64,000 nucleotides of DNA from Yoonia tamlensis (GCF_900115105.1 NZ_FOYP01000001.1:319472-383471); one strand, 5' to 3'; positions 9,048-18,674 are shown, counted from the stretch's first letter. Program-made: numbers and translations. Notes: generated from the sequence alone by a model not told the origin.

Positions 9048-10424
9048 TCATTCGTCCATGACGTAGCCGTAAGACCCGCTAAAGTCCTGACGTGCTACTT
9101 CACCGGCGGCGCCGGGGATTTGGGTGCCGGCGGATGTTTTGCCAAGCAAGAACAGATCGGCTTCGCTAGGTAGCTGCACACGATCAGTCGGAAGTGACAA
9201 AGCAGCACCGCGTGTTGGTGATACAAGGTGCGGTGTGACAATGATCACAAGCTCTGTTTGCTCGCGCTCATAAGCCGCAGAGCGGAACAACGCGCCCAAG
9301 ATAGGCACATCGCCAATCCAAGGAACCTGTTCGCTCAGGTCGTTAAAGTCATCCTGCAACAGGCCCGCAATCGCAAAGCTTTCGCCGTCGCGCATTTCGA
9401 CCGTGGTCGATGTTTCACGCCGCGAGAACGCATTGATCGTAAAGCCGCCACCAGAAAACGCGTTGGTCGTGTCGACTGATGACACAGCAGCATGCAGTTC
9501 AATGTTGATGATATCGTCATCAATCACTGTCGGGATAAAGTTCAGTTCAACACCGAAGGGTTTGAATTCAACGGTGATTGTGTTTTCGTCCTGTGCAACA
9601 GGGATAGGATATTCCCCACCAGCCAGGAATGTTGCTTCTTGACCGCTAAGCGCGGTCAGGTTCGGTTCCGCCAATGTGCGGACAAGGCCACGTGTTTCAA
9701 GCGCTTCGAGCGTAAGTTCGACGTTCATGCTACCTGCACCAAAGCCGAATGTAGCAAAACCGTTATTTCCGCCGCCGGCAGACGGTGTTGTGCCTGCGTT
9801 GGTGGTCAGACCGCCGCCGCTGCCGCCAACCGTAAAGTTGGTGCCAAAGGATTTGCGTACGGAACGGTTCATTTCCGAGAAGCGTACCTGCAACATGACT
9901 TGCTGTGTGCCGCCGACAACCATCAGATTCGAAACCCGATCAGGGGCGTAACGGTTTGCCAATTCAAGCGCACGTTCAAGCCGCGCAATAGAGCTGACCT
10001 GACCGGAAAGCACGATACCGTCGTTGGCGGTGCGCACTTCGATGTTTTCACCGGGTAGAATTTGGGCAAGACGTTCTTTGAACTCGCCCATATCAGGGGT
10101 GACGTGGATTTCGACGTTGGTAATCAAGCGCCCATCAGCGCCTAATAGGGTAAGTGTGGTGCGCCCTGGTTCTTTGCCCAGAACATACAATGTACGGTCT
10201 GAAAGCGAAGAAATATCCGCGATGCCGGGGTTGGCGATCGAGACGTTTGTATAGGGTACGTCGCTTTCGACAACTACGGCCCGGTTCATTGGGACGTTTA
10301 ATGCACTGGATGCCGCGCCGCGCAAGACGCGCAACGTTTCAGCTGGTGCCATTGTTGGTGCTGCCGCGGTTAGCGACAACGTTAAGCCTGTTAGTGCGGC
10401 TTTAATAAATCTGTCATACTTCAT
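9048..10424 (-). CDS. cpaC: Outer-membrane secretin CpaC/RcpA
   Basis: The 458-residue protein is a type II/III secretin: signal peptide (about 1-28, ending near APAE), an N-terminal BON/pilus-secretin domain, and a C-terminal secretin core (about 230-430) with VPWIGDVPILGALFRS and a terminal LVIIVTPHLVSP. It forms the outer-membrane channel for the Flp pilus. The ATG at 10424 is preferred over an upstream in-frame start because it gives a good signal peptide and follows a purine-rich GGAGAGG site. A glycine/alanine-rich stretch near residue 190 is a likely loop. Confidence 0.94.
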   Translation of the reverse strand: MKYDRFIKAALTGLTLSLTAAAPTMAPAETLRVLRGAASSALNVPMNRAVVVESDVPYTNVSIANPGIADISSLSDRTLYVLGKEPGRTTLTLLGADGRLITNVEIHVTPDMGEFKERLAQILPGENIEVRTANDGIVLSGQVSSIARLERALELANRYAPDRVSNLMVVGGTQQVMLQVRFSEMNRSVRKSFGTNFTVGGSGGGLTTNAGTTPSAGGGNNGFATFGFGAGSMNVELTLEALETRGLVRTLAEPNLTALSGQEATFLAGGEYPIPVAQDENTITVEFKPFGVELNFIPTVIDDDIINIELHAAVSSVDTTNAFSGGGFTINAFSRRETSTTVEMRDGESFAIAGLLQDDFNDLSEQVPWIGDVPILGALFRSAAYEREQTELVIIVTPHLVSPTRGAALSLPTDRVQLPSEADLFLLGKTSAGTQIPGAAGEVARQDFSGSYGYVMDE

Positions 10425-10575
10425 AAGTGACCTGCCTCTCCGATCACGCCTCGTTGCTAGGGTCTTGATGCCCGTGATGGAGCGACCATGCGTCAGGTGT
10501 GCATTTATTGCAATAATCAATAGGTTGTAAGGTAATGTGAATGTGGACATCGGGCAACACTTAGCCGCAGAACGC

Positions 10576-10599
10576 AAAAACGCCCGGGGTCACCGGGCG
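10576..10599 (-). terminator. Terminator between cpaB and cpaC
   Basis: A 7-bp GC-only stem (10581-10587 with 10593-10599) and 5-base loop are followed on the minus strand by TTTTT. It lies 33 bases past the cpaB stop and 150 bases before the cpaC start. It should end or attenuate cpaB transcripts, implying a separate promoter or read-through for cpaC and the genes beyond. Confidence 0.75.
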
Positions 10600-10631
10600 C
10601 TTTATTAACTGATTTATGAGACTTAGCAATT

Positions 10632-11471
10632 CTAGTCGCAGGGAATAACCGTGTCGGTCTGCACGCGTTCGGTGCCGCGCAAGACAAAGCTATAGCAGAT
10701 TTTCTCTTCGACCGGTGCCTCTTCGACAACGACCTCTTCGATAATCTCGCCGGTGACAGCAAGGTCGTCTGCGGAAATAGCTGTATCAACGACAATCGTG
10801 TCACCCGATCCAACCAGCGAGATAGTCAGGTTGCCGCTTGATTGGGCTTGGGTCAGCACAGCAACTTCTTGGGGTGTGACCTGCACAATCACATTGTTGA
10901 TTCCGGTGTTAAGATCTTCGTCGGGAACCGCAATGATTTGCAGGCTTGATTTCAAAAGCTGTGTGACACTGCGGCCCGAGGCAAGCCGCCCGCTCCAGTA
11001 CAGGTCGATGCGGTCGTCGGGGCGCAATGTGCCGAATCCGCCGGTTACACGTGCTTGAATGGGGAATGCGCGCATGCCTGGATCAACCAGCGCAGTTAGG
11101 CCACGGGTCGCGCCGGGGGCAGCAAGGCGGCCTTGGGTCAGCGGTTCGTTCGGAATGATCGGCAGGATAACAACGCGCGATTTGGCGGGTTGTTCTGGTG
11201 GGAAAAGCGTTTCTTCGTTGCGCACAATGCCTTCTGGCAGCGAATCGCGGGCATATTTCATCAAAACCACGTCATCCGCCGTCAGAACCTCACCATAGGT
11301 GAATGCTTTGTTCACGGTATAAACGTCAACGGTTTGCACAGCACCATCACGTTGCGCCTGGGCTGCGCGCAACTGGCTTTCTGTCTGTTCGATTTGTTGG
11401 TTCACCATATAGACGGCAAAGCCCGCGAGCCCCATGCCGATCAGTAAAACCAGTGCAAAAACTCCGCGCAT
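10632..11471 (-). CDS. cpaB: Flp pilus assembly protein CpaB/RcpC
   Basis: The 279-residue protein has one N-terminal membrane helix (about 3-22), a SAF domain (about 50-115, VYTVNKAFTYGEVLTADDV) and a RcpC-type domain with the motif RVTGGFGTLRPDDRIDLYW. It acts in the periplasm with the secretin. The ATG at 11471 is chosen over an upstream in-frame start because it directly precedes the membrane helix and follows AAAGGA. The C-terminal part is acidic and ends with two cysteines (about 263 and 278) that could form a disulfide. Confidence 0.92.
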   Translation of the reverse strand: MRGVFALVLLIGMGLAGFAVYMVNQQIEQTESQLRAAQAQRDGAVQTVDVYTVNKAFTYGEVLTADDVVLMKYARDSLPEGIVRNEETLFPPEQPAKSRVVILPIIPNEPLTQGRLAAPGATRGLTALVDPGMRAFPIQARVTGGFGTLRPDDRIDLYWSGRLASGRSVTQLLKSSLQIIAVPDEDLNTGINNVIVQVTPQEVAVLTQAQSSGNLTISLVGSGDTIVVDTAISADDLAVTGEIIEEVVVEEAPVEEKICYSFVLRGTERVQTDTVIPCD

Positions 11472-11661
11472 CGTCGAATCCTTTAATTCTGGAACGTCAT
11501 ACAAGTTTAGGGCTACCTCTAACGGCAACCCATTCCCCTGCCAAGCCAATAGCTTTGCACAGTTTTAGACCAATATGATGAAGAACTTCAATGCACACGC
11601 TGCGCAATCAGAGATGCTTGCGTGCAACAGTGTTCAATTGTCACAGGTTGAGGCTGTGCGC

Positions 11662-11841
11662 CTATTCAGCGTTCACGTTATCCATGGACGCTTCAATGCG
11701 GTTTGCAAGCCCGGTCGCACCAGGAGCAAACGCAGTTACGACAACAAATCCAAGCATTGTTATCGCCGCAGTAAGAACGACAAAGTCAACCGTTACTGCA
11801 CCATCTTCGTCAGTAATGAAATCTGTAAATGGATTTAACAT
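11662..11841 (-). CDS. flp: Flp-type pilin, copy 1 (59 aa)
   Basis: Direct translation gives a 59-residue Flp prepilin: short leader ending in EDG (Gly14), then AVTVDFVVLTAA and a hydrophobic helix to about residue 40, ending in ANRIEASMDNVNAE. The prepilin peptidase should cut after Gly14; Asp+5 and Phe+6 stand in for the more common Glu/Tyr pair. A GAAGGGAA ribosome site precedes the ATG. It resembles the second pilin at 12015-12200 over the leader and helix but differs in the middle (TMLGFVVVTAFAPG). Too short for many gene callers. Confidence 0.9.
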   Translation of the reverse strand: MLNPFTDFITDEDGAVTVDFVVLTAAITMLGFVVVTAFAPGATGLANRIEASMDNVNAE

Positions 11842-11936
11842 CGCGTTCCCTTCAAGGATTCACCCAGCCAATTATCAGGTTCGGCTAGAGCTTGGACAAT
11901 TCCAGGGACGCGATATGCGGCCTCGTGAATAGTCTT

Positions 11937-11970
11937 AAAAAAAACGCGCTGCATGAATGCAGCGCGTTTT
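11937..11970 (-). terminator. Terminator after the major flp gene
   Basis: A near-perfect 13-14 bp inverted repeat (11941-11954 with 11957-11970) is flanked by an A run on the left and T residues on the right. On the minus strand the hairpin is followed by eight T residues, so it should end transcripts of the flp gene at 12015-12200. The A/T symmetry would also allow it to work in the other direction. Confidence 0.88.
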
Positions 11971-12014
11971 TGCGTACGCAGGTCCGGCTTGCAGATCCCT
12001 GCGTACGGCTAATA

Positions 12015-12200
12015 TTATGTACCGTCTGCGTTCATGCTGTCCAGTGAGTTTTCGATACGGTTGGCAAGGTCTTCTGCGCCTGAAGACACAGCAGCGCCAA
12101 CAGCCAGACCCAGAACAACGATCGCAGCAGTCAGAACAACGAAGTCAACTGTTACAGCACCGTCTTCGTCGTTGCGGAAGTTTTTGATAAAGTTAAGCAT
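12015..12200 (-). CDS. flp: Flp-type pilin, copy 2 (61 aa)
   Basis: This 61-residue Flp prepilin has a leader with Gly14 (NDEDG) followed by AVTVDFVVLTAAIVVLGLAV, the hydrophobic polymerisation helix, and a short hydrophilic tail (ANRIENSLDSMNADGT). It is preceded by a strong GAGGAGGG ribosome site and followed by a strong terminator, as expected for a highly expressed structural pilin. It is probably the major pilin, with copy 1 minor or alternative; that ranking is an inference from the expression signals. Confidence 0.93.
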   Translation of the reverse strand: MLNFIKNFRNDEDGAVTVDFVVLTAAIVVLGLAVGAAVSSGAEDLANRIENSLDSMNADGT

Positions 12201-12551
12201 TGAATTCCCTCCTCAGGGTATCGTGGGGTTAATTTCGTACCTCGCCAGACCAGCACTACAATGGTGTGTAGCAATGACCCCGCGTTGGATGACTCTATAT
12301 AGCCAGCAGATTGGGGCGGGAGTTTGACATCATTGGTTTTTTTTCTGAGAGACCGCCTAATTCTAAGAAACATCACCTAAACACCTGTTTTTTAACGATA
12401 TGTAAGTTTTGCATCGGTTGCGTCTTCCTGCCTTGCGTTGCTAAAAAGTCGGCAATGGGGCCTAAATGACATAATTGTTTTCTGTAAAATTGATTCTTGG
12501 CGGTTTTCTGCCATGGTGATTGCAATAAAAACACGTGTGGCAGGACAGTTC
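12201..12551. promoter_or_regulatory. Divergent intergenic region, flp / lytic transglycosylase
   Basis: This 351-base stretch between divergent genes holds no ORF I can support. It is more AT-rich than its surroundings, with T runs near 12330-12340 and 12388-12395, and must contain the promoters of the flp gene (minus) and the transglycosylase gene (plus). The only clear site is the GAGGAGGG ribosome site just before the flp start. A TTGACA at about 12325 has no matching -10 box at normal spacing. Confidence 0.5.
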
Positions 12552-13379
12552 ATGAATCGATTGATTCCACTTGTGGTGGTTTTTGGCCTTGCGGCGGGGG
12601 GATCGCCTGTTTCCGCAGAGGTTGAAAGGCTCCAGCCGGATTTTACGTTTCGCATGGTATCTGTTCCGGCAGCGGGAACGATCAATCTAGTGCAGATTGA
12701 TCCAAACGCGCCGCGCCTTGGCCCTGTCTATGCCGAAGAACCCCCCGAAGAAGTGACCGCTGCCGCTATGGGCGTTCCGCAATCCGCGGGCACCGACTGG
12801 TTCTGGAATAATGTGTCTTTCGGGATCAATGATTCGTCGCCGGCGCGGCTGGAAACGGCCCTGCACCAAATAAATAACCCGCCAGCCGGTGAAGGTGTTT
12901 CCGCGCCGCGCCTGCAAAGCCTGCAAGACATCGCAAATGCGCATGGTCTGGCAATTCTGTCGGAAACGGTGGGAACAGATGTATCGCCTGCATTGGTTCT
13001 GGCTGTTATTTCCGTCGAAAGCGCTGGGCGCACGGATGCGGTCAGCAGTGCGGGTGCCACCGGATTGATGCAGCTTATGCCTGCGACCGCTGCGCGCTTT
13101 GGCGTCACAGACAGCACCGACGGCGCACAGAATATCAAAGGTGGCGTCGCCTATCTGGATTGGCTGCTGGACGAGTTCGGGCATGATCCGGTGCTGGCGC
13201 TTGCCGGCTATAATGCGGGCGAAGGCAATGTCTTGCGCTATGCAGGGGTGCCGCCGTTTTCGGAAACCCGCGCCTATGTGCCAAAAGTGCTGGCCGCGTG
13301 GCAGGTCGCAAAGGGTCTGTGCTCAACGCCGCCCGAACTGATCACGGATGGCTGCGTATTTAACGTAAACGGGATTTAG
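12552..13379 (+). CDS. Lytic transglycosylase (SLT family)
   Basis: The 275-residue protein has a signal peptide (about 1-22, cleavage near VSA-EV) and a C-terminal Slt70-type domain (about 145-255) with the catalytic glutamate in SVESAGR (about E156), the GATGLMQLMPATA motif and the ALAGYNAGEGNV motif. It should cleave peptidoglycan in the periplasm to 1,6-anhydro products. The start at 12552 gives the signal peptide and follows AGGACA. Divergent from flp, so a role in opening the wall for the pilus is possible but unproven. Residues 30-115 have no recognisable domain. Confidence 0.9.
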   Translation: MNRLIPLVVVFGLAAGGSPVSAEVERLQPDFTFRMVSVPAAGTINLVQIDPNAPRLGPVYAEEPPEEVTAAAMGVPQSAGTDWFWNNVSFGINDSSPARLETALHQINNPPAGEGVSAPRLQSLQDIANAHGLAILSETVGTDVSPALVLAVISVESAGRTDAVSSAGATGLMQLMPATAARFGVTDSTDGAQNIKGGVAYLDWLLDEFGHDPVLALAGYNAGEGNVLRYAGVPPFSETRAYVPKVLAAWQVAKGLCSTPPELITDGCVFNVNGI

Positions 13380-13419
13380 CAGGCAGGGCGACACCCGTAA
13401 TCAAATATCGCCCCGATGA

Positions 13420-14043
13420 TCAAACGATTGTTGCTTCGGTCGCGGCGCGCAGTTCTGCCTCGGTCACGCCATCAGCGCATTCGACGATTTTTAGCCCGCC
13501 CTCGACCACGTCAAGCACACCAAGGTTGGTGATAATCCGGTCGACCACGGCCTTGCCCGTTAGCGGCAAGGTGCAGGATTTGAGCAATTTGCTGTCGCCG
13601 TGTTTGGATGTGTGGTCCATCACAACGATCACGCGGCCAACGCCGGCCACCAGATCCATCGCGCCGCCCATGCCTTTGACAAGCTTGCCCGGAATCATCC
13701 AGTTCGCCAGATCGCCGTTTTCGGCAACTTCCATTGCGCCAAGAATCGCGGCTGCGATCTTGCCGCCGCGGATCATGCCAAATGACTGCGCAGAATCGAA
13801 ATAGGCCGTTTGCGGCAGTTCGGTAATGGTCTGCTTGCCCGCGTTAATCAGATCGGCGTCAATCTTGTCTTCGGTCGGAAAGGGGCCCATGCCCAGCATG
13901 CCGTTTTCCGACTGCAGGGTCACTTCGACGCCTTCGGGTATATAGTTGGACACAAGTGTCGGGATGCCGATGCCCAGATTCACATATGTGCCGTCTTCAA
14001 GTTCAAGCGCCGCACGCGCGGCCATCTGATTGCGATCCCACAT
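13420..14043 (-). CDS. scoB: 3-oxoacid CoA-transferase subunit B
   Basis: The 207-residue protein matches the beta subunit of succinyl-CoA:3-ketoacid CoA-transferase: GIGIPTLV near residue 25, the catalytic glutamate in [10 protein letters not shown] (about E46), and [10 protein letters not shown] near 130. With subunit A it moves CoA from succinyl-CoA to acetoacetate for ketone body or polyhydroxybutyrate use. Its ATG overlaps the scoA stop by one base (TAATG), so the subunits are translationally coupled. Confidence 0.95.
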   Translation of the reverse strand: MWDRNQMAARAALELEDGTYVNLGIGIPTLVSNYIPEGVEVTLQSENGMLGMGPFPTEDKIDADLINAGKQTITELPQTAYFDSAQSFGMIRGGKIAAAILGAMEVAENGDLANWMIPGKLVKGMGGAMDLVAGVGRVIVVMDHTSKHGDSKLLKSCTLPLTGKAVVDRIITNLGVLDVVEGGLKIVECADGVTEAELRAATEATIV

Positions 14044-14741
14044 TATGTGCGCTCCCGTACTGTGCGTTGTTCAATGCGTTTTTCGTGATCGCCTTGAATG
14101 ATGCGATGCACATAGATGCCAGGCAGGTGGATGTGATCGGGGTCAAGGCTGCCTGTCGGCACGATTTCTTCGACTTCGGCGATACAGATCTTGCCACACA
14201 TCGCGGCGGGCGGGTTAAAGTTGCGGGCGGTCTTGCGGAAAATCAGGTTGCCGGTTTCATCGGCTTTCCACGCCTTTACAATGGCCATATCGGCAAAAAT
14301 GCCTTCTTCCATAATATAGGTTTCGCCGTTGAAATCCTTGTGTTCTTTGCCTTCGGCAATCACGGTGCCCACACCGGTTTTTGTATAGAAACCGGGGATA
14401 CCACAGCCGCCGGCACGCATACGTTCGGCCAATGTACCTTGGGGGTTGAATTCCAGTTCAAGCTCGCCAGACAAATACTGGCGCATGAATTCCGCGTTCT
14501 CGCCAACATAAGACGAGATCATCTTTTTGACCTGACGGGTCTGCAATAAAATCCCGATGCCAAAATCATCAACGCCCGCATTGTTAGAGGCAAACGTCAG
14601 ATCCTTGGTGCCAGCATCCTTGATCGCGTCCAGCAACAATTCAGGGATACCGCAAAGGCCAAAGCCGCCGGCGGCAATAAACATGCCGTCAAACAGCAAC
14701 CCGTCCAGGGCGGCGGCGGCATTCGGATAAATTTTCTTCAT
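14043..14741 (-). CDS. scoA: 3-oxoacid CoA-transferase subunit A
   Basis: The 232-residue alpha subunit has the CoA-transferase family I signature around [19 protein letters not shown] (residues 18-37) and [11 protein letters not shown] near 70, plus the [13 protein letters not shown] motif. It forms a heterodimer with the product of the overlapping scoB gene. The ATG at 14741 is chosen because homologues begin MKKIYPNA and a purine-rich GGGGGAAG site precedes it; an upstream in-frame start would add 20 unrelated residues. Confidence 0.95.
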   Translation of the reverse strand: MKKIYPNAAAALDGLLFDGMFIAAGGFGLCGIPELLLDAIKDAGTKDLTFASNNAGVDDFGIGILLQTRQVKKMISSYVGENAEFMRQYLSGELELEFNPQGTLAERMRAGGCGIPGFYTKTGVGTVIAEGKEHKDFNGETYIMEEGIFADMAIVKAWKADETGNLIFRKTARNFNPPAAMCGKICIAEVEEIVPTGSLDPDHIHLPGIYVHRIIQGDHEKRIEQRTVRERT

Positions 14742-14825
14742 AGATAGGCTTCCCCCGTTTCGCGATTGGCAAAGCGTGACCCGCGAAACGGGGAAAGTCA
14801 ACGAAATTGCTGCGCCGCAGCAGTG

Positions 14826-17438
14826 CTATTTCTTGGGCGCGGCTTTCTTCTTTGCAGCCGGTTTTTTGGCCGCGGGTTTCTTTTTCGCGGGCGCTTTTTT
14901 CTTGGCCGCCGGCTTTTTCTTGCCGGATTTTGCGGCGCGTTCATCAATCAGATGCACGGCTTGGGCCATTGTCAGTTCGGCGGGGGGGATGTCTTCGGGG
15001 ATCGTGGCGTTGATCTTTTCCCATTTGACATAGGGGCCATATTTCCCGTCGTAGACATTGACGGGGCCGCCGGCTTCCGGGTGTTCGCCAAGCTCATGGA
15101 TCGGAAGCGCCGCTTTGCCCCGTTGGCCACGGCTTGCGACCTTTTCGGCAAGCAATTGCACGGCGTGGTTCATGCCTACGGTCCAGACATCTTCGATATT
15201 TTCAAGGTTTGCGTTGGTGCCGCCCTTGAATGATGTGTTTTCAGCGTGCTTGAGATAGGGGCCATAGCGGCCAAGGTTTGCCCAGACGTTTATGCCATCT
15301 TCGGGATGCGTGCCGATCAGGCGGGGCAGTTCCAGCAGACGCAATGCATCCGCCAGCCCGATTTCTTCGGGGTTCCAGCCCTCGGGGACACCCTGACGGG
15401 GCGGTTTCTTGTTGTCCTCGGTCACTTCGCCGCGCTGCACATAAGGGCCAAAGCGCCCCTTGAAGACACGAATTTCATCGCCCGCATCATTGCCCAAAAG
15501 TTTCCCGTCGGGGGGAATTGCGGATGCTTCGGCCTCTGGATTTGGTGGGCCGAACGGGCGCGTGTATTTGCATTCCGGATAACTCGAGCATCCGATAAAC
15601 GCGCCACCCGAACGGGCCGTGCGCATGGACAGGCGCCCCTTGCCGCAATTTGGGCAAAGGCGCGGGTCGCTGCCGTCCTCTGTGGGGGGGAATAGATGCG
15701 GTTCCAGCACTTCGTTAATTTTTTCAAGCACTTCGGTGATCCGCAGATCAGCCGTTTCCGCGATCGCCGCAGAAAAATCGCGCCAGAAACGTTCAAGAAC
15801 CTTCTTGTATTCGGCGTCACCTGCGCTGACCGCGTCAAGCTGGTTTTCCAGATCGGCAGTGAAATCATAGCCGATATATTTCAGGAAATAATTCGTCAAA
15901 AACGCGGTGACCAAGCGGCCCTTGTCCTGCGGAATCAGGCGGTTTTTGTCTTTTTCGACATAGCCGCGGTCCTGAATTGTGGTCACGATGGACGCATAGG
16001 TTGACGGGCGGCCAATGCCCAATTCTTCCATGCGTTTGACCAGCGTCGCCTCGGTGTAGCGGGGCGGCGGCTGGGTGAAATGCTGTTCTGGCGTGACGGA
16101 TTGTTTGGCGGCGGCTTCGCCCTCGGTCAGTTGTGGCAGGCGCTTGTCGTCCTCATCAACAACAGCGTCGTCTTTGCCTTCTTCATAGATCGCGATAAAG
16201 CCGTCAAAGACCATGACCTGCCCGTTGGCGCGCAAGATCACCTGTTCGTCCGCGCTGGCAATATCAACCGTAGTGCGTTCAAAACGGGCCGCAGACATCT
16301 GGCTGGCAAGGGTGCGTTTATAGATCAGATCATAAAGCTTGCGCTGATCGGCGTCTTTGATATCCGCCGTATCCGCGCCCAGCATCATATCCGTCGGGCG
16401 GATACATTCGTGGGCTTCTTGCGCGTTCTTGGCCTTGTTTTTATAGACGCGCGCGGATTCCGGCATGTATTTATCGCCGAATTTTGTCTTGATTGCGTCG
16501 CGCGCGCCGGTCACGGCTTCGGGGGCCATGTCGATGCCGTCAGTCCGCATATAGGTGATCAATCCGGCCTCGTACAAACGTTGTGCTACGCTCATGGTTT
16601 GGCGTGCGCCCATGCCGAATTTACGGCTGGCTTCTTGTTGCAGGGTCGATGTCATAAATGGTGGGGACGGGTTGCGGGTGCCGGGTTTTGCCTCGACCGA
16701 TTTGATGGTCAGGTCGCGCGAATTGATTGCCTGCACGGCCATTTCGGCCTGCGTTTCATTGCCCAGATCGAATTTATCAAGCTTCTTGCCGGCAAGCGTG
16801 GTCAGCCGCGCCTCGAACGATTGGCCGCGCGGCGAATTCAAAAGCGCCTTGATGGTCCAGTATTCCTGATTGCGAAACGCTTCGATTTCCATTTCACGTT
16901 CGCAAATCAGGCGCAGGGTTACCGATTGCACGCGGCCTGCGGATTTTGCGCCTGGCAGTTTGCGCCACAAAACCGGCGACAGGTTGAAACCGACAAGATA
17001 ATCCAGCGCGCGGCGGGCAAGGTAGGCTTCGACCAATGGCGCATCGACCTGGCGGGGGTGCTTCATCGCCTCGAGGATCGCGGTTTTGGTGATCGCGTTG
17101 AACACAACGCGGCTGACGGGCGTGTCCTCTTTGATCGCTTTGCGGGCGGTCAAGGCTTCGGTCAGGTGCCAGCTGATCGCTTCGCCCTCGCGGTCGGGGT
17201 CGGTCGCGAGGATCAGTTCGTTGTCGTTTTTGAGCGCGTCGATAATCGCTTTGATATGCTTTTTGCTATCGCTCGCGATCTCCCATTTCATGTCGAAATC
17301 TTCGTCGGGCAGGACCGATCCGTTCTTGGGCGGCAGGTCACGAACGTGCCCGTATGATGCCAGAACGGTATAGCCTTTACCAAGATAACCTTCGATTTTC
17401 TTGGCTTTGGCCGGTGATTCGACGACGACAACTGGCAT
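14826..17438 (-). CDS. topA: DNA topoisomerase I
   Basis: The 870-residue type IA topoisomerase has an N-terminal TOPRIM domain (VVVESPAKAKKIEGYLG, DPDREGEAI), the active-site tyrosine in LITYMRTDG (about Tyr296), a four-cysteine zinc element near residue 600 (CPNCGKGR, CSSYPECKY), repeated C-terminal GRYGPY-type modules, and a Lys/Ala-rich basic tail of about 35 residues. It relaxes negative supercoils. The ATG at 17438 follows AAAGGATTC and gives the family's usual MPVVVVESPAKAK start. It lies downstream of dprA on the same strand, about 100 bases away. Confidence 0.97.
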   Translation of the reverse strand: MPVVVVESPAKAKKIEGYLGKGYTVLASYGHVRDLPPKNGSVLPDEDFDMKWEIASDSKKHIKAIIDALKNDNELILATDPDREGEAISWHLTEALTARKAIKEDTPVSRVVFNAITKTAILEAMKHPRQVDAPLVEAYLARRALDYLVGFNLSPVLWRKLPGAKSAGRVQSVTLRLICEREMEIEAFRNQEYWTIKALLNSPRGQSFEARLTTLAGKKLDKFDLGNETQAEMAVQAINSRDLTIKSVEAKPGTRNPSPPFMTSTLQQEASRKFGMGARQTMSVAQRLYEAGLITYMRTDGIDMAPEAVTGARDAIKTKFGDKYMPESARVYKNKAKNAQEAHECIRPTDMMLGADTADIKDADQRKLYDLIYKRTLASQMSAARFERTTVDIASADEQVILRANGQVMVFDGFIAIYEEGKDDAVVDEDDKRLPQLTEGEAAAKQSVTPEQHFTQPPPRYTEATLVKRMEELGIGRPSTYASIVTTIQDRGYVEKDKNRLIPQDKGRLVTAFLTNYFLKYIGYDFTADLENQLDAVSAGDAEYKKVLERFWRDFSAAIAETADLRITEVLEKINEVLEPHLFPPTEDGSDPRLCPNCGKGRLSMRTARSGGAFIGCSSYPECKYTRPFGPPNPEAEASAIPPDGKLLGNDAGDEIRVFKGRFGPYVQRGEVTEDNKKPPRQGVPEGWNPEEIGLADALRLLELPRLIGTHPEDGINVWANLGRYGPYLKHAENTSFKGGTNANLENIEDVWTVGMNHAVQLLAEKVASRGQRGKAALPIHELGEHPEAGGPVNVYDGKYGPYVKWEKINATIPEDIPPAELTMAQAVHLIDERAAKSGKKKPAAKKKAPAKKKPAAKKPAAKKKAAPKK

Positions 17439-17540
17439 GAGAATCCTTTGGGCGGATGGGCTGCGGTTTAGGTGCGCAAGATGTGGTGCGTCACGCCGGA
17501 TTGTCAATGCGCCCATTACAAAGGATAGATTCCGACGCGT

Positions 17541-18674
17541 TTAGTTCACCACAGCCGCCCATAATCCGCCAGGCTGGCGCGTGATCCGCCCGTCAAGTTC
17601 GAGATCCACCAAAACCGGTGCCACCGCCGCCGCCGGAGAGGCCACATCGCGCAGCAACTGGTCCTCGGCAATCGGGGTTGGGCCAAGCCGCGCAAGGATT
17701 TCATCATGCAGCTTTGCGGTTTCGCGCAAGGGGCGCGGCGCGGGTGGCGGTGTCAGGTCCAGTTCGGGGGCTGCGGGTGTGACAGGGGTGATCGCCTCAA
17801 TCACGTCATGCGCGTTGCGGATCAGCGTGGCCCCGTCGCGTAGCAACATGTTGCAGCCCGCCGCGCGCGCATCAAACGGATGGCCGGGCACTGCAAACAC
17901 ATCACGCGCCTGATCCAATGCATTGCGCGCGGTGATCAGACTGCCCGATTTTGCCGCCGCTTCGACAACAATCACGGCCTGCGCCATGCCCGAAATGATC
18001 CGGTTGCGCGCCGGAAAATGGCGCGCCTGCGGCTGCATACCCATCGGCATTTCGGACAGGCGCACGCCTTTTGCGGCGATATCATGGGCAAGTTGCGTGT
18101 TTTCAACCGGATAAATTGTATCAACCCCGCCAGCCTGCACCGCCGCTGTACCGCCGTCCAGTGCGGCCAGATGCGCGGCGGTGTCGATCCCGCGCGCAAG
18201 CCCAGAGACAATGACAAACCCCGCGTCGGTCAGATCGGCGGCCAGTTTTTTCGCCATACGGGTGCCCAGCGAAGACGCATTGCGTGCGCCCACAAGCGCG
18301 ATCATCGGTCGCGCAAGCAGGGCTGCATCACCCAAAACCCACAAAAGCGGCGGCGCATCGTCGATGTCGCGCAGATTGGCCGGATAGCGTGGATCATCAT
18401 CCGTGATCAGCAAAGCACCAGCAGCGTGACCCGCGCCAAGTTCCGCGCGCGCCACGCCAACTGGGCATGTTTCATATCCGTTTACACCCGCTTCACGGGC
18501 GATCTCGGGCAGGGCATCCAGCGCGTTTTGCGCGGTGCCGTTTTCGGCCATCAACCGCCGGTAGGTCGCAATGCCCACGCGGCGTGATCGCAATAGACGA
18601 AGCCGGTCAACCAGATCACCTTCCGTGGTGGGTAGGAGTGGGGGGTGATTGGAAGTTATGCGTTTTCCGGTCAT
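17541..18674 (-). CDS. dprA: DNA processing protein DprA
   Basis: The 377-residue protein has the DprA Rossmann core (about 110-290) with LVGARNASSLGTRMA, VSGLARGIDTAAH and the SGSLITARNALDQARDVFAVPGHP motif, and a C-terminal winged-helix domain ending LDGRITRQPGGLW. DprA loads RecA on incoming single-stranded DNA in natural transformation. The order dprA-topA on one strand is common in Alphaproteobacteria. A GGAGAATCAGG site precedes the ATG. Confidence 0.95.
   Translation of the reverse strand: MTGKRITSNHPPLLPTTEGDLVDRLRLLRSRRVGIATYRRLMAENGTAQNALDALPEIAREAGVNGYETCPVGVARAELGAGHAAGALLITDDDPRYPANLRDIDDAPPLLWVLGDAALLARPMIALVGARNASSLGTRMAKKLAADLTDAGFVIVSGLARGIDTAAHLAALDGGTAAVQAGGVDTIYPVENTQLAHDIAAKGVRLSEMPMGMQPQARHFPARNRIISGMAQAVIVVEAAAKSGSLITARNALDQARDVFAVPGHPFDARAAGCNMLLRDGATLIRNAHDVIEAITPVTPAAPELDLTPPPAPRPLRETAKLHDEILARLGPTPIAEDQLLRDVASPAAAVAPVLVDLELDGRITRQPGGLWAAVVN

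Noticed and set aside
10425..10577. N-terminal extension of CpaC to 10577
   Set aside because: It would run through the terminator hairpin and hide the signal peptide; the ATG at 10424 has a ribosome site.
12325..12360. TTGACA-like promoter for the transglycosylase
   Set aside because: No TATAAT-like box lies 16-18 bases downstream, so a promoter call is not justified.
16080..17357. Long plus-strand open frame of 425 codons
   Set aside because: It is fully antisense to topA, whose motifs are unambiguous, and its translation is a His/Gly/Phe-rich shadow product.
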